Assembly (NCBI GenBank): GCA_009809945.1
Contig: WTPW01000992.1
Coordinates: forward strand, 1-64,000
DNA length: 64,000 nt
Origin: Gigaspora margarita
Lineage: Eukaryota; Glomeromycota; Glomeromycetes; Diversisporales; Gigasporaceae
Direction: 5' to 3'
Part shown: positions 47,546-58,903 of the stretch, in pieces
How positions within the stretch are numbered: position 1 is the first letter of the stretch
Layout of the letters: every line of letters begins with the position of its first letter
The notes under the pieces: model-generated
The model's database searches: none
What the model saw: the letters and a program-made list of their open reading frames with translations, nothing else
Told to the model about the DNA's origin: nothing
Program-made: the position numbers and the translations under genes

Positions 47546-47597
47546 CTCCCATTGTGTTTTTTCATAAGTCAATAAAATTGATCCGAGCGAGAATAAT
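47546..47597 (+). repeat. Split repeat B2 (element right end)
   Basis: Second copy of B. The element ends at GAGAATAAT, followed by unrelated TATAATTTTAGG. Confidence 0.88.
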
Positions 47598-48146
47598 TAT
47601 AATTTTAGGTAACGCACCCTAAAAATTGATTCTTACCCGGCCAATGAAATTTTGTGATCATCATATTTATATTATTAGTCAGAGTATACGTAGCAAAATT
47701 ATGACATAATTCTATCGTATCTCAATTTTAATGATTCAAATAACGATAAACTGCCTATGTGAAAAGTGATTTTATATTTTGCGGATATGCGAAATATAAT
47801 TTTAATATCCTAAAAAAAAATTTTTTTTACATGGGACAGGTCATTTGTCATTGCAATCCAAAGGAAAAATTTCGTCCATATTTATTTAATTAACTTGTGT
47901 CATAAGAAAAAGAAAATTATTAAACAAGTTATTTAGGACAAGCATTACACATATAAAGTTTGCACTAATTCACTAGTAAGTAAAAGGTGTGCTAATAACT
48001 CAGGCGGAAATGATCATGTTCTAGTTGTTAAATTATTATAACTAACTAAAATGTTTTTTTTTCAAATAAATCAAACCATTTATGAAAGCCACCGAATAAT
48101 CATGAGATCTTTTAATAGACGGATTTTTATTCTGTATTCCAGGTAT
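47598..48146. other. Noncoding; MITE end fragment at its start
   Basis: 47613-47635 resembles the end of the 38796 MITE. The remainder is AT-rich with nothing recognised. Confidence 0.45.
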
Positions 48147-48154
48147 GTTCATTC

Positions 48155-49123
48155 CAAACATGGCATCGAAACGAAACCTACCCGAAACTAGTTTCGGAAC
48201 GGTTCTAATCCGAAACTAGTTTCGGATTTTTTTAAAAAAACCGAAACTCCGAAACCCGAAACCCCGAAACTATAATCCGAAACCCAAACCTATAATCCGA
48301 AACTCAAAAATATAATATTGAAGCTTATAAATTTATTATAAAGTTGCCTTATTTTTAATGAACCCAAAATGTAAAATTATTTTTGAATAAATTATAATAT
48401 TATATAGATCTTTTTTTTTAATTATGTTTTTGGCAATTTTTTTCACTACCTCGGTTTGTTCGGGGGTTTTTTTTTAAAGCTGGTCAACTTTATTTTTAAT
48501 ATCATACCGTTGTTACAACTGATTTCAAAATTCTAGGACGATAGAAAAATTGCCAATGATGAATTGAAAAGTATTTTATGTCTTTTGATACCAACAATTT
48601 ATTTAATTCTGCGGTAACCTATAAATTCTTTCATTAGTAGATATGAACGTACTAATTATTTATTATTACTTGATATTGTACCTAGTTTTTACGTAATAAG
48701 TAAAAAAAAAACTGATGCTTGCAAAAGCAACCTTGATTGCAGAATATAAACTTCGTAATTATACCTTTCATGTTGTATTTGTGAATCATAACAACAAAAA
48801 GGACTGCACGCATGCAATAAATTGTTGGATGCATTGAATTCTTTAAGGAAATATATAACATACATCAGTGCAATTAATGTATATTGAAGAGATACATAGC
48901 ATACATCAGTGCATTTGATGTATAATTGAAAGAGATATATAATACATTAATACTCAATGTATATGGAAGTTGGGTAGTTTTTAGTGTTCAGGTGAGGTTC
49001 GGTTCGAATGAGGTTTCGGGTTTCGGGTGAGGTTTCGAGTTTCGGATAAGGTTTCGGAAGTTATAATCCGAAGCCCGAAACTTCGGATTTGGCACAAAAG
49101 GGTATCAGCACCAACTTTGGATG
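48155..49123. mobile_element. Element with CCGAAAC subterminal repeats, GTTCATTC duplication
   Basis: GTTCATTC occurs immediately left (48147-48154) and right (49124-49131). About ten CCGAAAC(T/C) motifs cluster at 48175-48305 and the inverse GTTTCGG(G) at 48990-49095, so the ends are inverted and GC-rich around an AT-rich core. Terminal bases CCAAACATGG and the inverse of CCAACTTTGG match weakly. The 8-bp duplication suggests hAT. Confidence 0.65.
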
Positions 49124-49574
49124 GTTCATTCTCACGTACCTGAATCTTAAATTAAAAAATGCATCTAAAAATTTTAAAATTTCATATTAAAATTCAGCCA
49201 TGAAATTTTTCGAGGGATAAGTGTTTTAAAACAATGATTTAAATCAGATTTTTTTCGATCAATTGGTTTTTGAAAATGTGAGTTATCGTATGACGTACGT
49301 ACGTATGAACTTAAGAAATAAATATAACGACTGTGCCCAATCCGACATAGTAGTTTTAGTTTCAAACATCTACAAAGTCCTACCGGCTTAAACCAATTTT
49401 TATTGGGTTATTAATTTATTTGTTTCTCATCCTTAATTTTTACAATAAATATATTAAATTTATACTTGGCCGTTTTTGGTTTGCAATGATGTCACAATGC
49501 AGTTATGAACTTTCGAATAACGATCAAAAATATTACGCTAAATAAATTTAGTCACTCCATACATTGCCAACCAG

Positions 49575-50090
49575 AAGATTAAAGAAATGAGTTACTGTAA
49601 ATAATTCTGTTACAAAGCTTGTTATTCCAGTGATGCAAAATATGTTATTAAGGTTGAGCTGGTTTGCAATAAATTACCATAATTTCTATCATGAATTACT
49701 GTAAAACAATTAAATTGATTTGATCAATTTCGTGTCCCACGATTGCAATATATGTATCACTTAAATTTGTAATAATATAATAAATGTTAAAAATGTAATG
49801 AAATTAATTCCGAAAATATAACGAATTTAGGTAATTGTCTTTATTGTAATCATTGTATTCACGGAGCTTGCAAAAATCATATAATAGGAAATCTAACAAA
49901 ATCGTAATGACACAATGGTCAAAGTTAAGTTTAATTGTATTGATATTATCATGATATTCATCATGAGTAATGGTAAACCGTTCTTTTTTGAAATTATTTG
50001 CTATTCCTGACCGCATTAAATGGTTAAGGTCGTGTATGTTTGCATTAGAATTTTACTATGAGTTATGTAAGTAATTCTGTAACAACACTT
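49575..50090 (+). repeat. Isolated copies of the ~100-bp satellite unit
   Basis: 49575-49710 contains TACTGTAAATAATTCTGTTA, CAAAGCTTGTTATTCCAGTG and CCATAATTTCTATCATGAAT. 50030-50085 contains GCATTAGAATTTTACTATGAG and AATTCTGTAACAACACTT. Same unit as 8165-9235 and 37960-40440. Confidence 0.65.
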
Positions 50091-53000
50091 AACCAAATGT
50101 TTAGTTAGCTTGCATGAGGCCAGAACGAAACCAGAGGTTGCATCCGGATACCTAATTGCTACATCGAATTGATAAGGCAACGTATTGATCCAAATGGCCT
50201 AACGTTGCAGATATCTAGGTTAAATTTTATGACTGAAATAAATGCTTTGAAATTCGAGCGAAAATGAAATAAAAGTAGTTTCTAGATGCAGACAAAATAA
50301 AATTAAATTCAGAATTATATAAAAACATACGGATCATATGTGCACAAGCTTGTTGACACAAAATAATAATAATAATAACTGGACTTCAAATTTGAACCAT
50401 TCTCAATATAATTTAAGTTAAAAAATTCAATTTAGTTTTGATTTTCTTTTCTTTTTGAACAGTTTTATTTTTGATATTTAATATAAAGTTTTTAATAGAA
50501 ATTTTATGTAAGTGGTGAATTATCATTTAAGAGTGCACTAATAAACTTATGAAATTCTATAACTGTAATTTTAAGTGAATAAGAATTATTGTCCAATGTG
50601 TAGTGAAAAACATAATAAGGTGTAATAGATATTAATTATGACCGTATCTATTTTTGAATTAGATATCCAATTCATCTAAGCCGTTTGTTTCCATTCCCTT
50701 TAAATATCCATTTTTCTAGTTTTATTTATTAAAACTGTATAGTATAGTCAGCTCTCTTATAATTAACAGCCGATTCTTTATAGTAAAAATTTACAACAAT
50801 ACCTTATATAATAATTTTACTATGTTTTTATATCAAATTCTATAATAAATCTTAAAAAAGTTCATTATACGTAGGTGGGTTCATGACATGGGTATCTAAA
50901 TTTTTTTATAAAAAAAGTAATTTCACCAAATATTTTAACATTGTTAGTTTGTTTATATGAATTCCACAAAGTATCTATATTATCTAATGTATTTTAAAAT
51001 AAAGAATCCAAATAATTTTCACTAAAAATTTCGACAATTAAGAAAATTAATTACGCCACTAACGAAAATTGATTTCAACGGACTAAATGTCAAAATAATT
51101 TTTATTAAGGGGAGTAATTTAGACACCCATGTATACTTATTCTAGAGCTGACTATATATCAAATATGCAAAATAAACACCTCATGAAATGAAGCTAAAAT
51201 TCAATCTTCAAATCTAAGAAAAAATTTATAAAGTAGAAAATCATATTTTTGATAACTGTACTATTATAATATACAGTATTTATTGAATTCATAATGCCAA
51301 GTGTATTTTTTTTCGGCTCGTTTCGCTCTTTATCGTCACCAACTTTAATGAATCAGATCTTAATGGGAATTTTAATTCACGTTTCTTAAGAGTCACGAAC
51401 GAATCTACAGACAGTACTCAGAACAATTTTTCAATAATTATTAATAAACATTAAATGGTTTATAAGGGTCTTATAATTTATAACAAGAAACGATCAATTA
51501 GAATATAATCAATAATTAAAATACAATTGTATGATTTATTATTATATTTTTATGTTTTAGAAGTATTATAATTACCTAATATCGCATAACCGATCGAATG
51601 AAATTTTCATTTAATTTTAAATAATCACAAAAATCAAAAAATTTTCCATATGTCATTCTACAGTATGTTGCAAAAATAGATTATATAAAAATCATCGTTC
51701 GTACAAGGGACCAGTCATTTATGTGTACATGTATTATTTAGAGAGGGTATATTGTATCAAGCTTTTTTAGTGAAATTCCGTAGGATAAAGCATGCATTTG
51801 AAAGACATATAAATATAGAAATATTGCCTTATAGTTACAGTTTGTATCAAAATACAAGACAGAATCGTTTGTATAAATTAACATTTTGGTAATATTTATA
51901 CGTAAAATTATTAATATACCTATACTTCTTGATCTAATTATCCAATTTTAAAATATCATTTTATCTAATTTGTAAAATCCAAATGTTTTGAATTATGAAT
52001 AACTTATCTCACATTTGTGATTTGAGTTGATTTTATTATTTTAAATTTTGATTTTGCGATTTTTAAAGTTTGTTAGGTGTCAAATGGGTTAACAGTAGTC
52101 TTTTCTATTTCTATAAACGCTTACCTCAAAAGGTAAAGCAATATTGGGTAAGTATTTTTAGTTACTACAAACGGGCATTATTGACTGTGTTACCATCTGT
52201 TTGGGAAAGCATCAAATTAATATGTGCAAAGGCAGATCAGGAATGGTAAACCAATATATGATTGTAGATATGGGTGTATGAATATGAATAAATAAAGTAT
52301 AAGACGAGTATTTCAATAAATATATGGTATGAATAATAATATGAGACGCAATAACTTTATTAGACATGAGGGATCAACTTAAGACCAAAATCTAAAGATT
52401 CAAGTAAAACGAATACTTCGGTCTTTTATGCATGTTAACAAACTAGAACTTTCCTCCAACATAATCATCAGAACAACCTTCATTCGTTATTCATCACTGA
52501 TAATACTAACGCCCTCTTTAATGATACCATTGATCACATACTCCTCATTGATAAAACTCGCTGAAATAAATACTTATAGCATTACGCGCTATCTCGCGTT
52601 AACCAAAAATCAGGTCGTATCTATGATGAATCACACTAACGAAAATATGTGATATATCAAATGGTTATATAAGGAATACATGTGACAATGAAATAAGAAA
52701 AATGGGTACGTTCAGTATGTACAAGGAAACTCGTAAATCTTGGAGAATATGGCACAGTTTAATTAGATAGTAACAAAGGCAAAATCACTTATTCTTTTCT
52801 TATTTTGCCTATTTACTTATATTAGTGATGTACAGAGAAAACCTGTATGTAAATATTCACGTTTTCATTAATATACTGTACAGCAGTATATATGTATATG
52901 ACTGCATGATGATCTAATCTAACTTTCTACCATTCTAATTCTCTGTTCCAAACTTTTCCCCGTACAAAGTGTTCTTTTTCCATAACTTTAACTACATTGA

Positions 53001-53918
53001 CAATAATAGTAATAGTACTCACAAAATAATTAACATATGGTTTCACTTCTTTTCTTACATTATAATCCAACCACGTAATCAAGGTTCCATTTTGTATGCA
53101 GAATTCGATTAGCGCTTCGGCATTTTTCTCGTTATCAAGGTCATCAATTATCAGTTTTTTAAGGGTAAATTATAAGGATTGAGAAAAATATCAATATAAC
53201 GAATTTTTATTATAAATTAAATATAAAGTTAAGTTCAATAAATAAATCGCGGATTTCAGTAAAAATTAATTCAACATAAGTTTTGATTAATTAGTATTCT
53301 ATTGATACGTATCACAGTGATACTATCGATATCAGAAAGACTATATGTTATATCAGTATATATTAGGAAAATGCGTAACATTATGTGTCCAGAGCGTATC
53401 ATATGATGATGCACAAACGCGTTAATGTGCATGATTATTATACTAAATTGATAAAAATGAAAACTCGTGCAGACAGAACAGACAGAAATTTCAAAATCAT
53501 GTTTTTAATGCAACAATATAAAATACTAATAATTTAATCAAAACGTAACGTTTGTATCACCATGACTAAACATTAAATGTCCTCCGGTCAATAAGCAACT
53601 GCGTAACGCGTAACACTAGGAAAAAATCTGTTATATCGAATTCTTGGCTCTGCATCATTTCGCTGATAATCACTTCATAGATAATTTATGAACAATTAAC
53701 TAGGCGCTTGAGTTATTCGAAGGGAGTTAGAAATAAATGAATACATTATATTGTATTGAAATTTTATATATTTAGGGATGAATAAGATTTTGTATTTTTT
53801 ATCGTTGTTAATTTATTGTTTTAAAATTTAAACGTAACTTTATTATGTAAAAAGAGACAATTTTAATGCGTTATTTGGGAGTTTAGAATTCACTTGTTTG
53901 AAATAACGGGAGTTTTCT
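50091..53918. other. Long intergenic region, no supported gene
   Basis: Less repetitive than the left two thirds of the window, with few tandem motifs apart from an AATAAT run at 50364-50378. The frame at 52428-52652 opens with an ATG and is 74 codons, but has no recognisable family and no conserved copy. Two or more short exons could be hidden here and would need transcript data. Confidence 0.5.
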
Positions 53919-54082
53919 ATTAATTGATAGTCCGTTTCCGAATGAGTGACATACATAGTAAATTGCGATGCGCAGATCTATATGATAGACCATAGTAAAT
54001 CTCATAGTCATGTGCGTCACATCACACTTTACTATATATGGTTATACATTTTCTCTCATTCGGAAACGGATTATCAATTAAT
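53919..54082. mobile_element. 164-bp MITE, TTAATTGATARTCCGTTTCC ends
   Basis: 28-bp TIRs (ATTAATTGATAGTCCGTTTC on the left, its near-perfect inverse on the right, one mismatch), continuing through CGAATGAG. Interior without ORF. No clear target duplication. Confidence 0.8.
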
Positions 54083-54658
54083 CTATCCAAAACAATTTTA
54101 AAAAATGAAAACAAATTAATGCTGATATTATCCAATAAAAATTTAAAACGACTCAATAATGTAAATGCCCCAACATATTAAAAATGTAAAGACAAACTTA
54201 ACACCATATTGTCATGAAATAAAATACAAGGGTGAAATTACATTTTTGGTCTAAATTAAGCTTAATTTAGGTCATTATTCTAAATAACACCCATGCCCAT
54301 TATTTTATGAAAACAATTGATAATGAGTTTGTATTATGATGATATTCTTACTGTAATCTACTACAGTTATCATCCGAAGTTTTATACAAATCTGTACAAA
54401 GACTTCGGGATGATTATTTGAAGTTTTATATGTGTGAATTTGTATAAAATCTTCGGTTTTTGATCACCCAGATGATATACTGTATAACGATAAAAAAATT
54501 TATGCATGGTTATCTGAAAATTTTCTTTTCTTCTTTTTTTTAATGATTATTGTGTTTTGTCTTGTGAAAATTGAGATTCTGAAGATTTTAAAAATTTTTA
54601 CCAATTTCCAAAAAATATAAATGAAATATATAGATAGAAAATGTGATTAACAGACAAT
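54083..54658. other. Noncoding; imperfect hairpin with ATCATCCGAAG at 54368-54470
   Basis: TATCATCCGAAGTTTTATAC is followed by its partial inverse (GACTTCGGGATGAT) and by a second similar arm (AAGTTTTATA...TATAAAATCTTCGG). It may be a decayed MITE or a stem-loop downstream of the protease gene. Otherwise nothing recognised. Confidence 0.45.
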
Positions 54659-54979
54659 CTAGGATCTCGGAAGTTTCACCAATAAAAATTGTGGGGTCAC
54701 ATGTTTTTGCAAAACGTTACAGCTGTTCTTATAAATTAATGGGAAATTTGATCTGATCTCGGGTATAATAGATATATAAAAAGAAACTTTTTTATCGGAT
54801 TCTGACGAATTAATGCCGGTCAAATTTTGATTAGTTCTTACAAAATTTATGAGACAACTGTAATTGGTAAGAATATCCAATTTGTAAACGATTTTGATTT
54901 TAAAATCAATTACCATCACTACTAAGATTTGATGAATTTTCAACCAATAAAGTCCGATAAATTTTGAAATAGCAAGCAT
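54659..54979 (-). CDS. Small ORF downstream of the protease, doubtful
   Basis: A 106-codon frame with a true ATG starting 9 bp after the protease stop on the same strand. The sequence is hydrophobic at the start and then mixed. I recognise no family. Its position suits the 3' untranslated region of the protease transcript. In a eukaryote a separate cistron so close is unlikely. Confidence 0.15.
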   Translation of the reverse strand: MLAISKFIGLYWLKIHQILVVMVIDFKIKIVYKLDILTNYSCLINFVRTNQNLTGINSSESDKKVSFYISIIPEIRSNFPLIYKNSCNVLQKHVTPQFLLVKLPRS

Positions 54980-54987
54980 GATATTTA

Positions 54988-56268
54988 CTAATGAGGTGGG
55001 AATACAATAACACTTAAGTTTAAATTATAAACTAACCTAGAATCTCTAAAACTTACAGATAATGGTAGAAATACGGTTGTATAATCATTTCCTCCTATTA
55101 CTGTACCGACCACTGATACATAAGGGGGAATTGTTGAATAAGTAAATACAGTCCCGCCACTATCACCCGCGATAGATATTATGTTTGTGTCAATCATTTC
55201 CCACGAAATTTCAGTAAGATTATCTAGGTTTCGAAATAATTCTACAACATCGAGCTCTAACACTTCTCCACAAGTAACATGTGTAATGCGGCCAGATTTA
55301 CATATACTAGCACCCACACTAGTCACCATTTTAGTATCCCCGATAAATAACACCGCATATGGATTTGGATGACTAATATCAAGATTATTTATCATTGCTG
55401 ATAATGTGACATTTGTACCAATTTGTCTGATTAAACCGAAATCATATGGAGTACGACTATAATATTCATATTGACCAATGTATCTATAAGTGGGTGGAGA
55501 ATACCATCCTAGTTGATAAAGATCGACAAATCCTTGTGCATTGCGAGGTGATTGTAAGCAACAATGCCCTGCGGTCATAATATAATTCTGACCATTCGAA
55601 TCATGTACCCATAAACCTACTGAACATGTTGGTCGACCATTGATATCATGGAAGCCTTCACCACCAAGTAATATCGTATTTATTTGTCTTTTTTCAATTT
55701 TTGATTTCAAAGTAGTTGAAGTGGGATATGTTTCTGAATATTGCATGATTGAGTTAAATTTTGTTGCGTGATCTATAAAATTTTTGTTAACTTCATCATC
55801 TTCATGATCCAAATATATGACGATATTATTAAATTTCGGATTAATGCCGATTTTAACGTTATCTACATTAAGTTTTCGAGCTAATCTAGTTAATTCATTA
55901 AATGTAATATTTAATTGATATGAAGATTTGTTTGCATTTAGAAATGATAATAAATCTATATATGGTTGTATCTTAGGAGAGGATTTCACAATCGGTATCA
56001 TAGATGAATTTACTGTATTGATGAAGACTTTATTTTCTTTTGTATCAATGTAAGTTCCACCAAAATTTGAATTATCTAGTATTGTCTTTACTATACTGTC
56101 TACCATGATTAAATTCTCTTCAATAGCCAACAACTTGGGTACTTTTTCAACTGGTACCCTCCAATATTTGGCCAAAGGTTCGTACTGAGCGTGAACTATT
56201 GAATGGTTTAGCAGCATAAAAAAAATTGATAATAAATTTATTAAAATGTAAATATTTTTTGTAGCCAT
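54988..56268 (-). CDS. Secreted S1-family (streptogrisin-like) serine protease
   Basis: An intact 426-residue single-frame protein. A hydrophobic signal peptide covers residues 1-27 (cleavage likely after VHA). Residues 28-194 form a propeptide ending in the dibasic site EKR (192-194), suitable for kexin processing. The catalytic domain follows with His235 (TAGHCC), Asp276 (YDFGLI) and Ser370 (AGDSGG). Cys215/Cys236 and Cys323/Cys333 are placed like the two disulfides of streptogrisin/alpha-lytic-type proteases, and GASICKSGRITHVTCGEV is the typical second disulfide loop. It should act outside the cell as an endopeptidase. Trp is encoded by TGG throughout, so the genome uses the standard code. 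Homologues with this bacterial-like S1E fold are known as expanded families in mycorrhizal fungi. The last ~20 residues are less typical and could reflect an unspliced 3' intron. Confidence 0.92.
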   Translation of the reverse strand: MATKNIYILINLLSIFFMLLNHSIVHAQYEPLAKYWRVPVEKVPKLLAIEENLIMVDSIVKTILDNSNFGGTYIDTKENKVFINTVNSSMIPIVKSSPKIQPYIDLLSFLNANKSSYQLNITFNELTRLARKLNVDNVKIGINPKFNNIVIYLDHEDDEVNKNFIDHATKFNSIMQYSETYPTSTTLKSKIEKRQINTILLGGEGFHDINGRPTCSVGLWVHDSNGQNYIMTAGHCCLQSPRNAQGFVDLYQLGWYSPPTYRYIGQYEYYSRTPYDFGLIRQIGTNVTLSAMINNLDISHPNPYAVLFIGDTKMVTSVGASICKSGRITHVTCGEVLELDVVELFRNLDNLTEISWEMIDTNIISIAGDSGGTVFTYSTIPPYVSVVGTVIGGNDYTTVFLPLSVSFRDSRLVYNLNLSVIVFPPH

Positions 56269-56450
56269 ATTGACTAATATATGGGTTGATAATAAAATGC
56301 CATTAATGGATTATAGAAGATTTTTCATTACAAAGGAGAAATCTATATCATTGCAAAAAATTATCGGTTAATGATTATATATGAGTACCGCCAAGGAAAA
56401 CTTGTAATACTTATTTAGTGATACGAGTCGATGTCAAATTCTCAGGCAGA
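56269..56450 (-). promoter_or_regulatory. Presumed upstream region of the protease gene
   Basis: Upstream of the ATG on the minus strand lies an AT-rich leader with a TATATAT-containing stretch (plus-strand 56376-56383, about 110 bp before the ATG). Core-promoter assignment is a guess from position only. Confidence 0.3.
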
Positions 56451-56900
56451 CCCAACCGCCAAAATTAATTCGGCAGGCCGACCGGGTGGTTTAATTGTTA
56501 AAAATCTTTCAGTCAAACAAAAATGAAAAATAGTCTTATAATATGATCTTCTAAATATAAAACTAGTTAGAATTAGTCACAATACTTGTGCAATATTTCG
56601 ATTACCAAAAAATTACACTATGGAGATGCTTGAGATAATGATAGCAGTTGATCTCAAAAAAATCGACTTTAGTTTAATAATCAACAGATCATAAGTACAC
56701 ATCCATGTAGTGATACATAAATTATAAATAGTATGAAGAGTGCATGTTATGCGTATACATAGAGGATTTACTATATCTGCGAATAAGAAGTGGTTATAAG
56801 AGAACCCGATGGGCCTTCTTATGGTCGGTGATCTACCAGGTTATTTTCTCTTAATGGGAAATAAAAGTGATAATATGGGGTCTGTGCCTTGAAAATGACC
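56451..56900. other. Noncoding, GC-richer patch at 56440-56500
   Basis: A short GC-richer patch (CAGACCCAACCGCC...GCAGGCCGACCGGGTGG) contrasts with the AT-rich surroundings. It may be the edge of a transposon remnant. No other feature recognised. Confidence 0.4.
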
Positions 56901-56903
56901 CTA

Positions 56904-57176
56904 CGGCACTAGAAATTTTTTTTGAGTAAATAAAGATTGTGTAACCAAAACAACCCAAATTTGAATTTCCGCTAATTTTAGATGATCTTCATTTGTTATT
57001 GGATAAACCCGTTCAAAATTGATGGTAAAATATTTATCCGCTATGTCGATCATTTCTATTCTATATTCAATTAGGGTAGCTGCGCTCATAGACAGAAATT
57101 CGTCTGATTGGCTGATGTAGATCAATTGCCCGGGTAACTTATTTATATATTTTAAAGTACTTTTTGAGAAATGCAA
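56904..57176 (-). pseudogene. Possible isolated exon, unrecognised
   Basis: An open minus-strand frame of about 90 codons with protein-like composition (QSDEFLSMSAATLIEYRIEM, EDHLKLAEIQIWV). It opens right after a pyrimidine-rich tract ending in CATTAG, which could be a 3' splice site, and lacks a usable upstream ATG. No family recognised. It could be the last exon of a host gene, a decayed paralogue, or chance. Confidence 0.28.
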
Positions 57177-58179
57177 CTAATGTGAAAAAAAATTTTTTAC
57201 GCAATTCGTTTCGTTTTAGTGCCAGAAGACCACCTTTAAAAATAATCTTAAATAATCTTAAATTTAAGTGGTGTTAGCTTAGACGCAACTCTCTGAACTA
57301 GGCAAAGAAAAAAAAAGGGTTTGTTTGAATTTTAACACGCACTAAAACAAATAGTCACTAACAAATAGCAGGTTTTTTTTTAGAGATCGGAATTTCAGAC
57401 TTGGTTTTTGAAGCGGAATAAGCTTGTTAGTGGTGTTAACAACAAGAAATTTAGGGTTAAAGCACTCTTAAGTTGGGTTGGTTTTTAAGTTTGGGTTTAT
57501 AATCGTAGATATGAGCTTGGGTTCTTAGATAGTTCTGTAGTTAGATTTAGTAAGTTCTGGTTGTTTTAGTAGTTGAATACCGCTTTTACTCCTCTTTACA
57601 TATATTCACCTATCTTTTATATGTATATAATCAATATTTTATCGATTCGTATAAACTTTTTTCTTGAAGTTTTCATTTTTAGTACTTTAATATTGTAAAA
57701 TAACATGTAATTTGATTGGTTAATAATCACGTGTAGATTTGCAAATCGATCTAAAAAACTAGCCAAACAGACAAATTTCTGTCTATGATAGCTGCGCAAC
57801 ATGTGACGCAGCGCAGGACCAGTACGATCTTAATTTTGGGCCAAGGGGTATATTTATGACGTTTATTTGAACTTTTATTTTATCTATGAAGTAAAGATAT
57901 TTGCTGATTTTTGGTTTATTTGGTTTGATAACGTTTTTTGCTTGATGTTGGTTTTATTTGGGTTAATTTTGTATTTTTTATTATAGTTTTAGTATTATTC
58001 TCATTTATGTGGTTAACCATTTTCTGTTTTGTATAAATTTTGTCTTGAAGATTAATTAAAATTAGGGTTAAGTCATTAATTTTTTATTTATTGTTTAAAG
58101 TATTTACATAAAACTAGCAAAAACCTGTGCCTTTTGCATGGAGAAAACAGTTAAAAAAATGTAATAACCAAATATATTA
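57177..58179. other. Noncoding, nothing recognised
   Basis: AT-rich. The frame at 57617-57802 is short and without similarity I can name. 57400-57560 on the plus strand is rich in TTGGGTT(T) and TTAGT-like repeats. Confidence 0.4.
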
Positions 58180-58425
58180 GGATGCAAAGTTGATTTTTTT
58201 CTGTTTTGCATTACCTGCTAACCAATTTTTTCAATATTCAAATAAATTTTTTCTTTCTTTTCAAGTTCTAATTGTGCTAATGATTTTATTTCATAAATTC
58301 ATCTAGTATCACTTGATAGATACTTGTTTTACAGGATTACCTATTAGGACTGATAAAAAAATATTAATTACCAACCTAATTTTCTGATTTCATGTTATGC
58401 AAAACAAAAAATAACTTTGCATGGC
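58180..58425. mobile_element. MITE, AAAGTTGATTTTT-end family, copy 1
   Basis: Left GATGCAAAGTTGATTTTTTTC with TGTTTTGCATTACC, right inverse GCAAAGTTATTTTTTGTTTTGCAT. TIRs about 50 bp, imperfect. A close relative follows at 58531-58903. Confidence 0.75.
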
Positions 58426-58458
58426 TTTAAATGTGAATGTGAATTTATTAATTTAGCA

Positions 58459-58467
<9 letters not shown>

Positions 58468-58495
<28 letters not shown>
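58468..58495. repeat. Poly-A run
   Basis: A homopolymer of about 26 A between the two related MITEs. Confidence 0.9.
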
Positions 58496-58497
<2 letters not shown>

Positions 58498-58530
58498 ATA
58501 GTTTCATAAAGTTATCCAAATCACTATGGC

Positions 58531-58903
58531 TCCAAATAAGGCCACTCAAAGTTGATTTTTTGTTTTGTATTACCCATTGACCCATTTTTTAATTTTTTTT
58601 TTTTTAGATCCCAATTGTGCCAATTGTTCGATTTTTGGAATTTGTTTTTTTCCACTATTTTATATCTGGTGTCACCCGATGGAGACCTTTAATTTCCCAT
58701 AATTGTTTGATAGGACTGCTGGGAAAAATATGACTGCTGGCCCAATTTTTGATGCCTTGTGCAAAATGAAGAATTAATCTTGAATAACTTTAACATGAAC
58801 ATTATTTTACTTATTTATAGTAAATTAAAAAAAAAAGACCAACCAACCCATGTTNTCAGATTCCATGTAGTGTAAAACGAAAAATCAACTTTGCGTGATC
58901 TAA
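58531..58903. mobile_element. MITE, AAAGTTGATTTTT-end family, copy 2
   Basis: Left CAAAGTTGATTTTTTGTTTT with GTATTACCCATTGACC, right inverse CAAAGTTGATTTTTCGTTTT. The interior is collinear with copy 1 (GTGC(T/C)AAT, TAGGACTG), same orientation, head to tail. Confidence 0.75.

Larger units (their letters stand above)
42066..47597 (+). mobile_element. Ngaro/DIRS-type tyrosine-recombinase retrotransposon
   Basis: Full-length element with split direct repeats. A1 (42066-42371) is repeated as A2 (46907-47212) and B1 (46856-46907) as B2 (47546-47597), in the order A1 - ORFs - B1A2 - B2. B ends GAGAATAAT and A begins TAACCTGACGC, so B1-A2 forms the junction expected for a circular intermediate. It encodes Gag with a SAP-like motif and CCHC knuckle, RT, RNase H and a tyrosine recombinase. 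No integrase, protease or methyltransferase was seen; absence of the methyltransferase together with split repeats favours Ngaro over DIRS1 or PAT. No target duplication is apparent, as expected for recombinase integration. Gag and RT are decayed. A 159-nt N gap lies at 42415-42573. Confidence 0.92.

Noticed and set aside
46964..47565. Minus-strand frames of 69-126 residues across A2-B2
   Set aside because: They translate the noncoding split repeats and a poly-A run.
52428..52652. 74-codon frame
   Set aside because: No family, no conserved copy and no splice or promoter support; chance is the simplest explanation.
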